Translations under genes and position numbers: made by a program | The notes under the pieces: model-generated | Told to the model about the DNA's origin: nothing | The model's database searches: none | What the model saw: only the letters and a program-made list of their open reading frames with translations | Assembly (NCBI RefSeq): GCF_003634575.1 | Contig: NZ_RBLJ01000005.1 | Location: forward strand, 372,001-436,000 | Reading direction: 5' to 3' | Source: Photorhabdus asymbiotica | GTDB lineage: Bacteria > Pseudomonadota > Gammaproteobacteria > Enterobacterales > Enterobacteriaceae | DNA length: 64,000 nt | Shown: positions 50,639-58,918 of the stretch, one piece after another | Layout of the letters: each line of letters opens with the position of its first letter | Numbering within the stretch: position 1 is the first letter of the stretch

Positions 50639-52468
50639 ATGTGTGGAATTGTTGGTGCAGTAGCACAACGAGATATTGCAGAAATCCTGATTGAAGGACT
50701 TCGCCGTTTGGAATACCGTGGTTACGACTCCGCTGGGTTGGCGGTTGTTGATAACGAAAAGAATATGCTCCGCCTACGTGAAGTAGGTAAGGTACAAATG
50801 CTAGCTGATGAGGTTGGTAAACAACCAGTCCTGGGTGGGACAGGTATTGCTCATACCCGTTGGGCTACACATGGTGAACCGAACGAGAGGAATGCTCATC
50901 CGCATATTTCCGATTATATTGCTGTTGTTCACAACGGCATTATTGAAAACTATGAAGAATTGCGGGTTCAATTAATTGAGCGTGGTTATTCGTTTGTATC
51001 GGATACTGACACAGAAGTTATTGCCCACCTTGTTCATTGGGAACAAAAGCAGGATGGCACTTTATTGGAAGCTGTCCAGCGTGTTATTCCTCAGCTTCGT
51101 GGTGCTTATGGTGCTGTTATTATGGATAGCCGTGATCCTGGAACAGTAATCGCTGCAAGATCTGGTAGTCCTTTGGTCATTGGTTTGGGTGTGGGGGAAA
51201 ACTTCCTTGCGTCTGATCAATTGGCGTTGTTGCCTGTTACTCGTCGTTTTATCTTCCTTGAAGAAGGTGATATTGCTGAAGTAACTCGTCGTACTGTGCG
51301 TATTTTTAATTCTCACGGTGAGCCAATTGAACGGGAACAGATTGAATCTAACATTCAGTATGATGCTGGTGACAAAGGTATTTATCGTCACTATATGCAA
51401 AAAGAGATCTATGAACAGCCAATGGCAATCAAAAGTACTTTGGAAAATCGCTTAGGTCATGGGCAAGTAGATTTGTCTGAACTTGGCCCTAATGCAGCTG
51501 AATTGTTATCCAAAGTAGAACATATTCAGATTGTTGCTTGTGGTACATCCTATAACGCAGGTATGGTTTCCCGTTATTGGTTTGAAGCATTGGCTGGTAT
51601 TCCTTGTGATGTAGAAATTGCCTCTGAATTTCGTTACCGCAAATCAGCACACCGTTCGGGAAGCTTACTTATTACGTTGTCTCAATCAGGTGAAACAGCA
51701 GATACATTGGCAGCCTTGCGTTTATCTAAAGATCTTGGATATCTCACATCGTTGACAGTCTGTAATGTAGCGGGTTCCTCTTTGGTACGTGAATCTGATT
51801 TTGCTCTGATGACTAAAGCTGGAGCGGAAATTGGTGTTGCTTCAACGAAAGCTTTCACAACCCAATTGACTGTATTGCTGATGCTGGTGGCTTATCTTGG
51901 ACGTTTAAATGGTATTGATGCAGAGCAGGAACAAGAAATTGTTCATGCATTACATGCACTGCCAAGCCGCATCGAAGGCATGTTGTCGAAAGATAAAATT
52001 ATCGAGGCGCTGGCGGAAGATTTTTCTGACAAACACCATGCATTGTTCCTTGGCCGTGGTGATCAGTACCCGATTGCGGTTGAAGGAGCCCTGAAATTAA
52101 AAGAAATTTCTTATATTCATGCTGAAGCTTATGCGGCAGGTGAATTGAAACATGGCCCGTTGGCACTGATTGATGCAGACATGCCTGTTATCATTGTGGC
52201 TCCAAACAATGAGTTATTGGAAAAACTGAAATCCAATATCGAAGAAGTACGTGCTCGTGGTGGACTGTTGTATGTATTTGCTGATCAAGATGCTGGCTTT
52301 ACAGACAGTGAAGGAATGAAGATCATTCCATTACCGCATGTCGAAGAATTGATTGCACCAATATTTTATACCGTGCCACTGCAACTACTTTCCTATCATG
52401 TTGCTTTGATTAAAGGAACTGATGTTGATCAGCCGCGTAACTTGGCTAAATCAGTGACTGTGGAATAA
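50639..52468 (+). CDS. glmS: Glutamine-fructose-6-phosphate aminotransferase
   Basis: 609-aa enzyme making glucosamine-6-phosphate, the committed step to UDP-GlcNAc. The N-terminal glutaminase nucleophile is Cys after Met (MCGIVGAV), with [10 protein letters not shown]. There are two SIS domains ([29 protein letters not shown]). The C-terminus LAKSVTVE is the segment recognised by Tn7 TnsD in enterobacteria. Length equals E. coli (609). Confidence 0.98.
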   Translation: MCGIVGAVAQRDIAEILIEGLRRLEYRGYDSAGLAVVDNEKNMLRLREVGKVQMLADEVGKQPVLGGTGIAHTRWATHGEPNERNAHPHISDYIAVVHNGIIENYEELRVQLIERGYSFVSDTDTEVIAHLVHWEQKQDGTLLEAVQRVIPQLRGAYGAVIMDSRDPGTVIAARSGSPLVIGLGVGENFLASDQLALLPVTRRFIFLEEGDIAEVTRRTVRIFNSHGEPIEREQIESNIQYDAGDKGIYRHYMQKEIYEQPMAIKSTLENRLGHGQVDLSELGPNAAELLSKVEHIQIVACGTSYNAGMVSRYWFEALAGIPCDVEIASEFRYRKSAHRSGSLLITLSQSGETADTLAALRLSKDLGYLTSLTVCNVAGSSLVRESDFALMTKAGAEIGVASTKAFTTQLTVLLMLVAYLGRLNGIDAEQEQEIVHALHALPSRIEGMLSKDKIIEALAEDFSDKHHALFLGRGDQYPIAVEGALKLKEISYIHAEAYAAGELKHGPLALIDADMPVIIVAPNNELLEKLKSNIEEVRARGGLLYVFADQDAGFTDSEGMKIIPLPHVEELIAPIFYTVPLQLLSYHVALIKGTDVDQPRNLAKSVTVE

Positions 52469-52473
52469 TCGTT

Positions 52474-52603
52474 TTATACCCAATAAATTTCGAGTTGCAG
52501 CGCGGCGGCAAGTGAACGAATCCCCAGGAGCATAGATAACGATGTGACTGGGGTGAGTGAAAGCAGCCAACAAAGCAGCAACTTGAAGGATGAAGGGTAT
52601 ATA
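52474..52603 (+). repeat. ERIC element after glmS (copy 2)
   Basis: About 130 bp with ERIC ends TATACCC / GGGTATATA and inner segments CGAGTTGCAGCGCGGCGGCA, ATCCCCAGGAGC, GTGACTGGGGTGAG and AACTTGAAGGATGA. It is opposite in orientation to the 29253-29369 copy and 12 bp longer. It begins 6 bp after the glmS stop and precedes the terminator. Confidence 0.9.
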
Positions 52604-52619
52604 AGTAAGAAGTTGAAAT

Positions 52620-52658
52620 AAGCCTTTGTACATTGAAAGTACAGAGGCTTTTTTTTGG
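52620..52658 (+). terminator. glmUS terminator
   Basis: Stem AAGCCT..GTAC / GTAC..AGGCTT (12 bp with a central mismatch) with loop ATTGAAA and eight or more T's. The ERIC copy lies between the glmS stop and this terminator. Confidence 0.88.
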
Positions 52659-52708
52659 GTCTGAGAAAATTTTTCATTATTTTCTTGCTCATAAACACGA
52701 ATCACGAT

Positions 52709-52727
52709 AATGTTATAATATAACATT
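52709..52727. promoter_or_regulatory. Zur box controlling rpmE2-rpmJ2
   Basis: 19-bp AATGTTATAATATAACATT, a perfect palindrome apart from its central base and matching the enterobacterial Zur consensus. It lies 19 bp before rpmE2. The encoded proteins are the zinc-independent paralogues normally derepressed by Zur at low zinc. Confidence 0.85.
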
Positions 52728-52745
52728 ACAATTTCGGCGGAAGAA

Positions 52746-53000
52746 ATGAAACCAAACATTCACCCAAACTATCGGGTAGTCGTATTTCACGATACCAGTG
52801 TTAATGCCTATTTTTCGATTGGCTCCACGATTCGTACAGAACGGACAATTACCTTAAATGGAGAAGAGTATCCATATGTCACTATAGATGTGTCATCGGA
52901 ATCACATCCTTTCTATACAGGTAAACAGAAAACTTTATCTCAGGAAGGCAGTACGGCGCGATTCCAGAAAAAGTTTGGGCGTTTTATTGGCAATAAATAG
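52746..53000 (+). CDS. rpmE2: 50S ribosomal protein L31 type B (zinc-free)
   Basis: 84-aa L31 paralogue (YkgM type). [16 protein letters not shown] and [12 protein letters not shown] are diagnostic. There is no cysteine, so it lacks the zinc ribbon of standard L31 and can replace it when zinc is scarce. GGCGGAAG precedes the ATG and a Zur box lies upstream. Confidence 0.94.
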   Translation: MKPNIHPNYRVVVFHDTSVNAYFSIGSTIRTERTITLNGEEYPYVTIDVSSESHPFYTGKQKTLSQEGSTARFQKKFGRFIGNK

Positions 53001-53017
53001 ATTGAGAGATCATAAAA

Positions 53018-53158
53018 ATGCAGGTATTAAGTTCACTTAAAACAGCAAAAACTCGCCACCCGGATTGCAAAATCGTAAGCCGTCGTGGCCGGTTGTATGT
53101 TATTTGTAAGTCTAATCCACGTTTTAAAGCAGTTCAGGGGAAGAAAAAGAAACGTTGA
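53018..53158 (+). CDS. rpmJ2: 50S ribosomal protein L36 type B
   Basis: 46-aa L36 paralogue (YkgO type). It begins [17 protein letters not shown] and ends VQGKKKKR, with [17 protein letters not shown] in between. Only two cysteines remain of the usual zinc ligands. Cotranscribed with rpmE2 (17-bp gap); GAGAG lies upstream of the ATG. Confidence 0.93.
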   Translation: MQVLSSLKTAKTRHPDCKIVSRRGRLYVICKSNPRFKAVQGKKKKR

Positions 53159-53178
53159 TATTAATGCTGATGGTAGAA

Positions 53179-53203
53179 CTCGCAGCTTATAACTGCGGGT
53201 TTT
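53179..53203 (+). terminator. rpmE2-rpmJ2 terminator
   Basis: 7-bp stem CTCGCAG / CTGCGGG (one G-T pair) with loop CTTATAA, followed by TTTTC. Confidence 0.75.
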
Positions 53204-53532
53204 CTGCCCTTTTGGGGTTGTATGTCTAACCATTTGGAAAATAGTTAGCATGAGATTTATTTGAGAAGAGATATAGCGAAGCTGTATTTTTTGTAGAATA
53301 AAATTTCATTAGATATTGATTGTACGGTACAAAATTAAACGTTTAGTTGGCTGCTATTGCTACAGATTTTTCCCTCAAAAGTAGTTCGTTATTTGTGCTT
53401 TTTAATGTATTTCATTGTAAATCACCGTTCTGGTCATTTGTTGACACCTGGATATAGCTAATTTTTCCCATATATACCCCTGCCTAATACCCATAAGAGA
53501 CTATTCTTTTGGAAATCTCACAGAATTGTGAG
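53204..53532. other. Non-coding left border of the tail-fibre island
   Basis: About 330 bp, AT-rich, with no gene. In Mu- or P1-type systems the constant N-terminal part of the fibre gene would lie here, immediately left of the crossover site, but no such frame exists. A small palindrome TCTCACAGAATTGTGAG lies at about 53516-53532, next to the site. Confidence 0.5.
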
Positions 53533-53558
53533 TTTTGAAAAATCTTGGTTTGGTGGAA
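53533..53558 (+). other. Din-type recombination site A
   Basis: 26 bp: left half TTTTGAAAAATC, central TT, right half GGTTTGGTGGAA. It fits the Hin/Gin/Pin crossover pattern (AAACC-NN-GGTTT core with TTCC ends on one side; one C in the left half is T). Located at the first codons of fibre cassette A. Confidence 0.75.
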
Positions 53559-54032
53559 AAGCTAATTCCAGTCGGTGTACCTCTTCCCTGGCCGACTGAA
53601 ACACCGCCAGAGGGATGGGTTCAGTGTAATGGTGCGGCCTTTGATAAGTCGAAATTTCCGAAATTAGCTAAGGCTTATCCTAGTGGTAATTTACCTGATT
53701 TACGCGGTGAATTTATTCGTGGCTGGGATGATGGGCGTGGGATCGATCAATCACGAGCATTGCTGTCCCAACAAAATTCAACACGATTGCCCAGTGTTTA
53801 TGTTCACGCTGCTTCTGCTGATATCGGGATATTGGTATCACCTCCTGTTAATACATATTCCCGTACTTATCCATCAGAAATTATGGCCAGTGATTTTGAA
53901 GATAGTACTAACGGCAGTGGCCCCTATTACACGACAAGCTCGTCATTAGTACCAGGTGGTTCAGTTGGACTATCTGCTTTTCGAGTACGTCCGCGTAACA
54001 TCGCATTTAACTACATTGTGAGAGCAGCATAA
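53535..54032 (+). pseudogene. Silent tail-fibre cassette A (collar domain)
   Basis: 165 codons encoding a phage tail-collar domain (VPLPWPTETPPEGWVQCNGA, LPDLRGEFIRGWDDGRG, C-terminal RPRNIAFNYIVRAA). The N-terminal fibre part is missing: the frame starts at a TTG and an in-frame TGA lies two codons before it, with no ribosome site. The first 100 codons closely match the 3' part of the intact fibre gene (from 62343) and then diverge in the receptor-binding region. It is best read as an unexpressed alternative 3' cassette rather than an independent gene. Confidence 0.75.
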
Positions 54033-54375
54033 CGATTACAAGCTATTTTAAATGGAAATAATATTTCTATATCACTGTATTTAATTATGATGTAGCTGCT
54101 CATTCTTGTGTTGAACAGCTACTTACCGAAGGACAGTGATATTGCTATTTATCACAGTGCAAAATTAGCATGCCAGGAATATACATCTAATTATCTTGGA
54201 AGAATAGTCTATAGCATCAGAGTTCTTGAACAATAAGAAATTACTCGGAAATGTTGGCATTCAAACACCCTGATAATATGTGGTATTACTGAACAAGGTT
54301 AATACTCCACTGGTTTCTGTTATAAATAAAGTTATTAAGACCGGGAGCTATCCTAACCCCGGTCCTTTTTATAAG
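54033..54375. other. Spacer between the converging cassettes with terminator
   Basis: 343 bp, AT-rich, no gene. A hairpin at 54339-54364 (GACCGGG / CCCGGTC) is followed by TTTTT; the same GACCGG stem ends the intact fibre cluster at 63925-63955. Cassette A may once have had an assembly gene here; none is recognisable. Confidence 0.55.
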
Positions 54376-54912
54376 CTACGATAATGGTGGACTTGGCCAG
54401 ACAATTTCTGGTGTTGTCGAAATATCAATTCGATTAAGCATTATTCGGTATTTTTTCCATTTCAATAGAGTGTTTTTTTCTTCTTCAGTAGCTATATTTA
54501 AATCAATAGCATCTTGTAATGGAACTATAATATTGTTAGCTTTAACTAGTAACTGAACTCTCTCATATTCTGCTTTCCTAATTAATTCTTCTTTAGTTGC
54601 GACATAGGGAAATATTTTCTGTCCATCAAATATCCATTTATAATTGGTTTTCTCATTAAATTCTTTTGGTACTTCATTTTTATTAATTTCTGCAACAGAA
54701 AAACCAAGTGGTGCAAATTTAGATACATCAGTCGTTATTGCACGAATGAGACCATTAGCATCATACATAATCTTTAATGTTTCTGTTGAGAATTGATTTT
54801 GAGATGTATACCAGTCATTACCTTGCTTATCCTGAAGATAAAGTGCAAACTGTACAGCGTTTTCACTGTCAGGTATATATTGCTCAAATGGGCCAAGATT
54901 TACCAAATTCAT
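54376..54912 (-). CDS. Tail-fibre assembly protein paired with cassette B
   Basis: 178-aa protein of the Mu U / P2 G / lambda Tfa family, chaperones for folding of the matching fibre tip. C-terminal region AEYERVQLLVKANNIIVPLQ and EEEKNTLLKWKKYRIMLNR-type motif, then a WP-containing end. The ATG at 54912 has GAGGA about 9 bp upstream and is preferred over the longer start at 54942. Directly downstream of cassette B (5 bp). It has low similarity to the assembly protein at 63309-63914 except in the C-terminal third, as expected for fibre-specific partners. Confidence 0.85.
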   Translation of the reverse strand: MNLVNLGPFEQYIPDSENAVQFALYLQDKQGNDWYTSQNQFSTETLKIMYDANGLIRAITTDVSKFAPLGFSVAEINKNEVPKEFNEKTNYKWIFDGQKIFPYVATKEELIRKAEYERVQLLVKANNIIVPLQDAIDLNIATEEEKNTLLKWKKYRIMLNRIDISTTPEIVWPSPPLS

Positions 54913-54917
54913 TATTT

Positions 54918-55922
54918 TTATCCTCGTACAATAGTGATCCATTGACCATTCTTAAGAAATTGAATGGGACTCCAATATAACGTCTCGGCGGAATAATCCC
55001 TGTCTCTATTATAAAAACCAGTTAATACATTAGGACCATGGTATTCCAATACACCACCAGCTCCTACTTGTACTTCAGCACCAAGGCGGATGTTGGTAAT
55101 GTAAAAACTATTGCATTCTTCTTTTGTATATGCTCCTAAGTTTCCAACAAAGGGAGGATTTGATGTATTATATTCCATAGTCCAAGGTGTCCATGCCAAA
55201 TCATGATATTGGCTGCGCGTATATATTCGACTGCTGTTATAAACAAAATAGCGTTGAATAATTCCCGCAGCCTTCAACACAATAAGCGAGCCAGCAAGTT
55301 GTTCAGGATAATTAGCACCATTTTGAGCATGAATATTATAGTCTTGATAATAAATTCCCGGTGTTTTGTAATTATCTAAATTAGCTTTATCACCCAAATA
55401 AATAGCTTGACCATTAAAGATGTCTTGAGAAGTAATATCGACATCTCCGGATAGAGATTTCCCATTTATCTTACGGCTTCCTGTAATATATCGAGAATCG
55501 GATTCCGTTTGTGTATACACTTCAATATCTCCGGCGGTCGGTTTATTCAGAGTATTATATTCCCTAGCCCAAGATGTCCATACTCCTATGTCATTTAAGG
55601 AACGAGTGTATATCCGGCTGCTATTATAAACAAAATAACGTTGAATGATTCCCGCAGCCTTCAACACAATAAGCGAGCCAGCTAGAGGTTCAGGATAATT
55701 AGTCCCCGTTTCTGCTGAAGCATTAGCATATTGAACATAAACACCTGGTGTTCTGTAATCATTCAAATTGACTTTTTCAGGGATAGCTATAGCCTGCCCA
55801 TCAAAGATATCCTGAGAAGTAATATTGATATCCCCAACCAACACCTTTCCGTTCACTTTCCGGCTATTAGGCACTGCATTTTTCGCCAAATTTACTGTTT
55901 CCAATAAACCAAGGTTTTTCAA
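54918..55922 (-). pseudogene. Silent tail-fibre cassette B (long, duplicated)
   Basis: 334-codon 3' fibre cassette starting KNLGLLETVNLAKNAVPN at a TTG, with an in-frame TAG two codons upstream, so it lacks the fibre N-terminus. It contains an internal duplication: residues about 21-124 and 150-254 repeat (RKVNGK / RKINGK; DITSQDIF-type; GSLIVLKAAGIIQRYFVYNS in both), period 129 residues. The C-terminal tip (GAGGVLEYHGPNVLTGF) is unique. It is converging with cassette A and followed by its own assembly gene. AGGGA before the TTG could allow weak independent translation. Confidence 0.75.
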
Positions 55923-55924
55923 AA
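55899..55924 (-). other. Din-type recombination site B (inverted)
   Basis: 26 bp on the minus strand: TTTTGAAAAACC, central TT, GGTTTATTGGAA. The right half read back is TTCCAATAAACC, close to the gix half TTCCTGTAAACC. It is inverted relative to sites A and C and 62 bp from the invertase start. Confidence 0.82.
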
Positions 55925-55986
55925 TTCCCTAATCCATGATAATTTCTATAATAATAGTATCCCACTGGTATTAAATAGGATTAAAC

Positions 55987-56562
55987 ATGGCGAAGATTGG
56001 CTATATCAGGGTGTCAACAAATGACCAAAACAGTGATTTACAGCGAAACGCTTTGATAAGTATAAATTGTGAGCGGATTTTTGAGGATAAAATCAGTGGA
56101 AAAACAGCCAATAGACCGGGTTTAAAACAAGCTTTAAAGCAACTTAAAAAAGGGGATACTTTAGTTGTTTGGAAGCTGGATCGACTGGGACGTAGTGTAA
56201 AAAATATGGTTACTTTAATTTCTGATTTAAGTGAACGTGGTATTCATTTTCAAAGCCTGACTGACAGTATTGATACCAGTACCTCTATGGGGCGATTTTT
56301 CTTTCATGTTATGAGTGCACTGGCGGAAATGGAACGAGAATTGATAGTTGAAAGAACAAATGCTGGATTAATAGCTGCTCGTGCTCAGGGAAGAATTGGT
56401 GGCAGACCGGTATCATTCTCATTCACTGAACAACAACAAGCCGCAAGATTGTTGGCTAAAGGCCACTCGCGGAAACAATTATCATTGATTTACAACACAT
56501 CGTTATCCACGATATATAAATATTTCCCGGTAAATAAAACGGATTACCGATCAGCTAACTAA
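55987..56562 (+). CDS. pin: Serine DNA invertase (Pin/Gin/Hin family)
   Basis: 191-aa site-specific recombinase. Catalytic Ser10 lies in IGYIRVSTNDQN, the arginine motif VVWKLDRLGRS near residue 70, and the long E helix MGRFFFHVMSALAEMERELIVERT. The C-terminal DNA-binding helix-turn-helix is SRKQLSLIYNTSLSTIYKYF. Closely similar to E14 Pin (184 aa). It is adjacent to crossover site B and intact, so the sites are probably active. A Fis-bound enhancer, normally within such genes, could not be recognised by eye. Confidence 0.93.
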   Translation: MAKIGYIRVSTNDQNSDLQRNALISINCERIFEDKISGKTANRPGLKQALKQLKKGDTLVVWKLDRLGRSVKNMVTLISDLSERGIHFQSLTDSIDTSTSMGRFFFHVMSALAEMERELIVERTNAGLIAARAQGRIGGRPVSFSFTEQQQAARLLAKGHSRKQLSLIYNTSLSTIYKYFPVNKTDYRSAN

Positions 56563-56643
56563 ACGTTTACTTAGATAACAGATTGCTATTAAACATGGAT
56601 TTACACATCTGGAAAAATTAATTTATTGGTAATGGAAAAACTA

Positions 56644-57231
56644 TCAGTACCTGGAAATCATCAGATAAACTCGACCAATGAAGTTAATTTCATCAATTGC
56701 ACAATCAAAGGTCACATCATTATCATATACCCTGATTTTACCAACCGGGATTTTTGTGATCTTTTTAATACTATGCATTCCTTCAATATCAATTAACCAT
56801 AAACCATCCTGCACATCAGGTTCTGCTGTATCTAGCAAATACCAAGTGTCATTGTTGTCTATAATGAGAGGTTTTTTTATTTCTTTGGCAATGAGTTGAT
56901 TATCTAAAGTCACAGGGTTGTCAGCGTTCAACTTTCCACCAACCAATTTAACCCGTTGTATTGTCGGAGTGATAATGTTTTCTAAAGATTCCCTTTTCTT
57001 TTCTCCATCAGGGAACATTTCTCCTTGTCCTGTGCTTAACCATAACAATGAAGCATTGGTTTCAAGGTTGCATTGAATAACCCAATCTGCGGGAAAACTA
57101 TCTCTTAAATACCGGTTTGCCATTGTACTTTTAGACACACCTAAATGGTCGCTTAGTGCTTGACGTGATTTAAACCCATATGCACTAACAAGGCGTTCGA
57201 TAGCTTGTTTTCCTCCACTATCTGCACCCAT
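56644..57231 (-). CDS. Phage CI-type repressor (186-like)
   Basis: 195-aa repressor from ATG 57231. N-terminal helix-turn-helix (AIERLVSAYGFKSRQALSDHLGVSKS) and ETNASLLWLSTGQGE of the phage 186 CI family, then a C-terminal multimerisation domain. An upstream in-frame ATG at 57258 would add nine residues, but a TATACT -10 (57263-57268) lies so close that this codon would be at the transcript start. GAGA precedes 57231. No cleavable LexA-type serine/lysine pair was identified, so SOS release would need an antirepressor. Confidence 0.8.
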   Translation of the reverse strand: MGADSGGKQAIERLVSAYGFKSRQALSDHLGVSKSTMANRYLRDSFPADWVIQCNLETNASLLWLSTGQGEMFPDGEKKRESLENIITPTIQRVKLVGGKLNADNPVTLDNQLIAKEIKKPLIIDNNDTWYLLDTAEPDVQDGLWLIDIEGMHSIKKITKIPVGKIRVYDNDVTFDCAIDEINFIGRVYLMISRY

Positions 57232-57268
57232 TTTTATCTCAGTTACATTTTTTTTCATTTAAAGTATA

Positions 57269-57643
57269 GTTTAGTGAGTCTGCCGTCTTCACAAAGCTCT
57301 CTAATTAAGAGCTGTAGTGAGTCCAAATAAATTTATTAGATCCAATGACTGATATTGCATCATAGGCATCTAAATTTCAATCTATATACTTTGTGAAACT
57401 ATATAATCTAAATAAAGAGAAAAAATCTTCTAAGCAATAAAATAAGAAAAACTGATTAATTACAACGAATTGTGATAGGAAAGAAACCTTTTTAATCATT
57501 AATTATTTCAATAAAAACAATAATTAATATATTAACACTATCAAATATAGTTCTTAAAAAAGATAAAAAACCCCTTTAATTTTTTCTAATCAACGTGTAC
57601 TGTCCTTATATACAGTTATGTTATACGGGGGGTAAGTTTGTCA
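57269..57643. other. Repressor-proximal control region
   Basis: About 375 bp, strongly AT-rich, with no gene. In 186/P2 phages the divergent early promoter and repressor operators lie here. No clear repeated operator was found. GGGGGG at 57627-57632 could be the ribosome site for the small gene at 57644. Confidence 0.4.
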
Positions 57644-57820
57644 GTGGACTTTCTTATGGAATCAGTAATAGCGCAACGTATTAATTTTATTGCCAGAATG
57701 GCAACAAGCTGTGAATGTAATCATGTTGAAGATAAAGAGCTAGCTTTGACTTGGATTGCAGAATTATCAACGCCACTTGCGAAACAACTTATTAACCGTC
57801 ATGAAACATTTGAAGAATAA
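57644..57820 (+). CDS. Small phage-associated protein, unknown
   Basis: 58 aa from GTG 57644 (TTG 57638 or ATG 57656 also possible). Mostly helical, with a CEC motif (MATSCECNHVEDKE) and no membrane segment. Not recognised. Its place, just beyond the CI repressor on the opposite strand, is where 186/P2-like phages keep Apl/Cox or CII, but it does not look like a DNA-binding protein. Confidence 0.45.
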   Translation: MDFLMESVIAQRINFIARMATSCECNHVEDKELALTWIAELSTPLAKQLINRHETFEE

Positions 57821-58100
57821 ATGTGACGAATAAATAGTACGCATGTGGGATTTTTGTATGATAAATAATCTACAGTTTCTAAGTTGGTTATGATTACATT
57901 GAAAAATGAGCTGAAAAATAGATATTCCCCATGAATTCAGCAAATTTTAAAAGATATGATTAATTGTAGCCACTGAAAAGTGGCTTCTTGCTTTTCATTT
58001 GTACTATTACTCTAACAATGTTGTTTCATTGTTTCCTCTCTTCTATTGGCACACCATGGTACTCTAATTTAACAATATTTCCTGTAATAGAGAGTACCTA

Positions 58101-58337
58101 ATGAAAATAATTTCACATCAAAATGATACTGTTGATGCCTTGTGCTGGCGTCACTATGGCCGAACTCAGGGTATGACTGAACTTGTCCTGGAAGCTAATC
58201 CAGGGTTGGTTGAATTGATATTTAAAAAATTTCCTGAATTGTCTGAATATAGCGTAATCCTGCCATATGGCACTGAAGTTGAAATGCCGGAAGTTATACC
58301 AACTACAACAAAACCTATTCTACAACTCTGGGATTAA
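58101..58337 (+). CDS. Phage tail protein X (P2 gpX-like)
   Basis: 78-aa LysM-like tail protein. GDTVDxLCWRHYG-type pattern (NDTVDALCWRHYGRT), VLEANPGL and LPYGTEVEMPE are typical. GAGAG lies 10 bp upstream. In P2 X precedes the lysis genes and R, S; here the next 580 bp are non-coding and V follows. Confidence 0.9.
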   Translation: MKIISHQNDTVDALCWRHYGRTQGMTELVLEANPGLVELIFKKFPELSEYSVILPYGTEVEMPEVIPTTTKPILQLWD

Positions 58338-58918
58338 AGATAACGAATTGGGGTGAATACAACCATACCATTTATGGTAGTGTTAGTTTGATTACTTTTT
58401 CATAGGGTTATAACGCTATTTTTACCAGAGTTGTTAGGAGTATGGCTTAATCTACTGGCCTTTTAAGAGCAAATAAAACCTATCCACATCTTGCAGGATA
58501 TTTTGGAAAAACTAAAAATTGAATTTGTGTTTGGATCGAAATATGTCTGTTTGGAATTGGATAAGCAAATGGTTGAAGTGACTCATTGTAATTGTATTGT
58601 TTTACAGCATTCGAACGAGAATCATTAGTAATCAAAAATCAACTTACCTGTAGTATCTTATATCCAGTATGTGATTAAACGGTACGACATCGAAATTTCT
58701 TAGATTATTGTGTTAAGCGTTGACAAGACCCCCCCCGCAGATTATTAAAAAGCCTTTCTCTCTAAGGGAAAGGCTTTTTAATTCATGTTGTTATAGTTTT
58801 CCTCCTCTAAGAAATTTGTCTGACCTTTCCTACAATTCGCTTTTAATGTCCACCGCTACCTTTAATGTCATTCTTCCAAACATAAACCCATAACTACCTA
58901 CATGGCATTTTTCCGAAT
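58338..58918. other. Gap where lysis and tail-completion genes would be
   Basis: About 580 bp. No full gene. A frame open from about 58467 to the stop at 58629 (ends VLQHSNENH) has no start and is not recognised; it may be a gene remnant. A strong bidirectional terminator lies at 58746-58780. Holin, endolysin, R and S genes of a P2 order are absent. Confidence 0.55.
58746..58780. terminator. Bidirectional terminator upstream of gene V
   Basis: 13-bp perfect stem TAAAAAGCCTTTC / GAAAGGCTTTTTA with a 9-nt loop, five T's on each strand. It separates X from the V-W-J-I block, so V must have its own promoter between 58781 and 58918. Confidence 0.85.

Noticed and set aside
51062..51400. Antisense 112-codon frame over glmS
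   Set aside because: Shadow frame with low-complexity Thr/Asn/Ser content.
53535..54032. Treating cassette A as an ordinary expressed collar protein
   Set aside because: It has no ATG or ribosome site and an in-frame stop lies just upstream; its start coincides with a crossover site.
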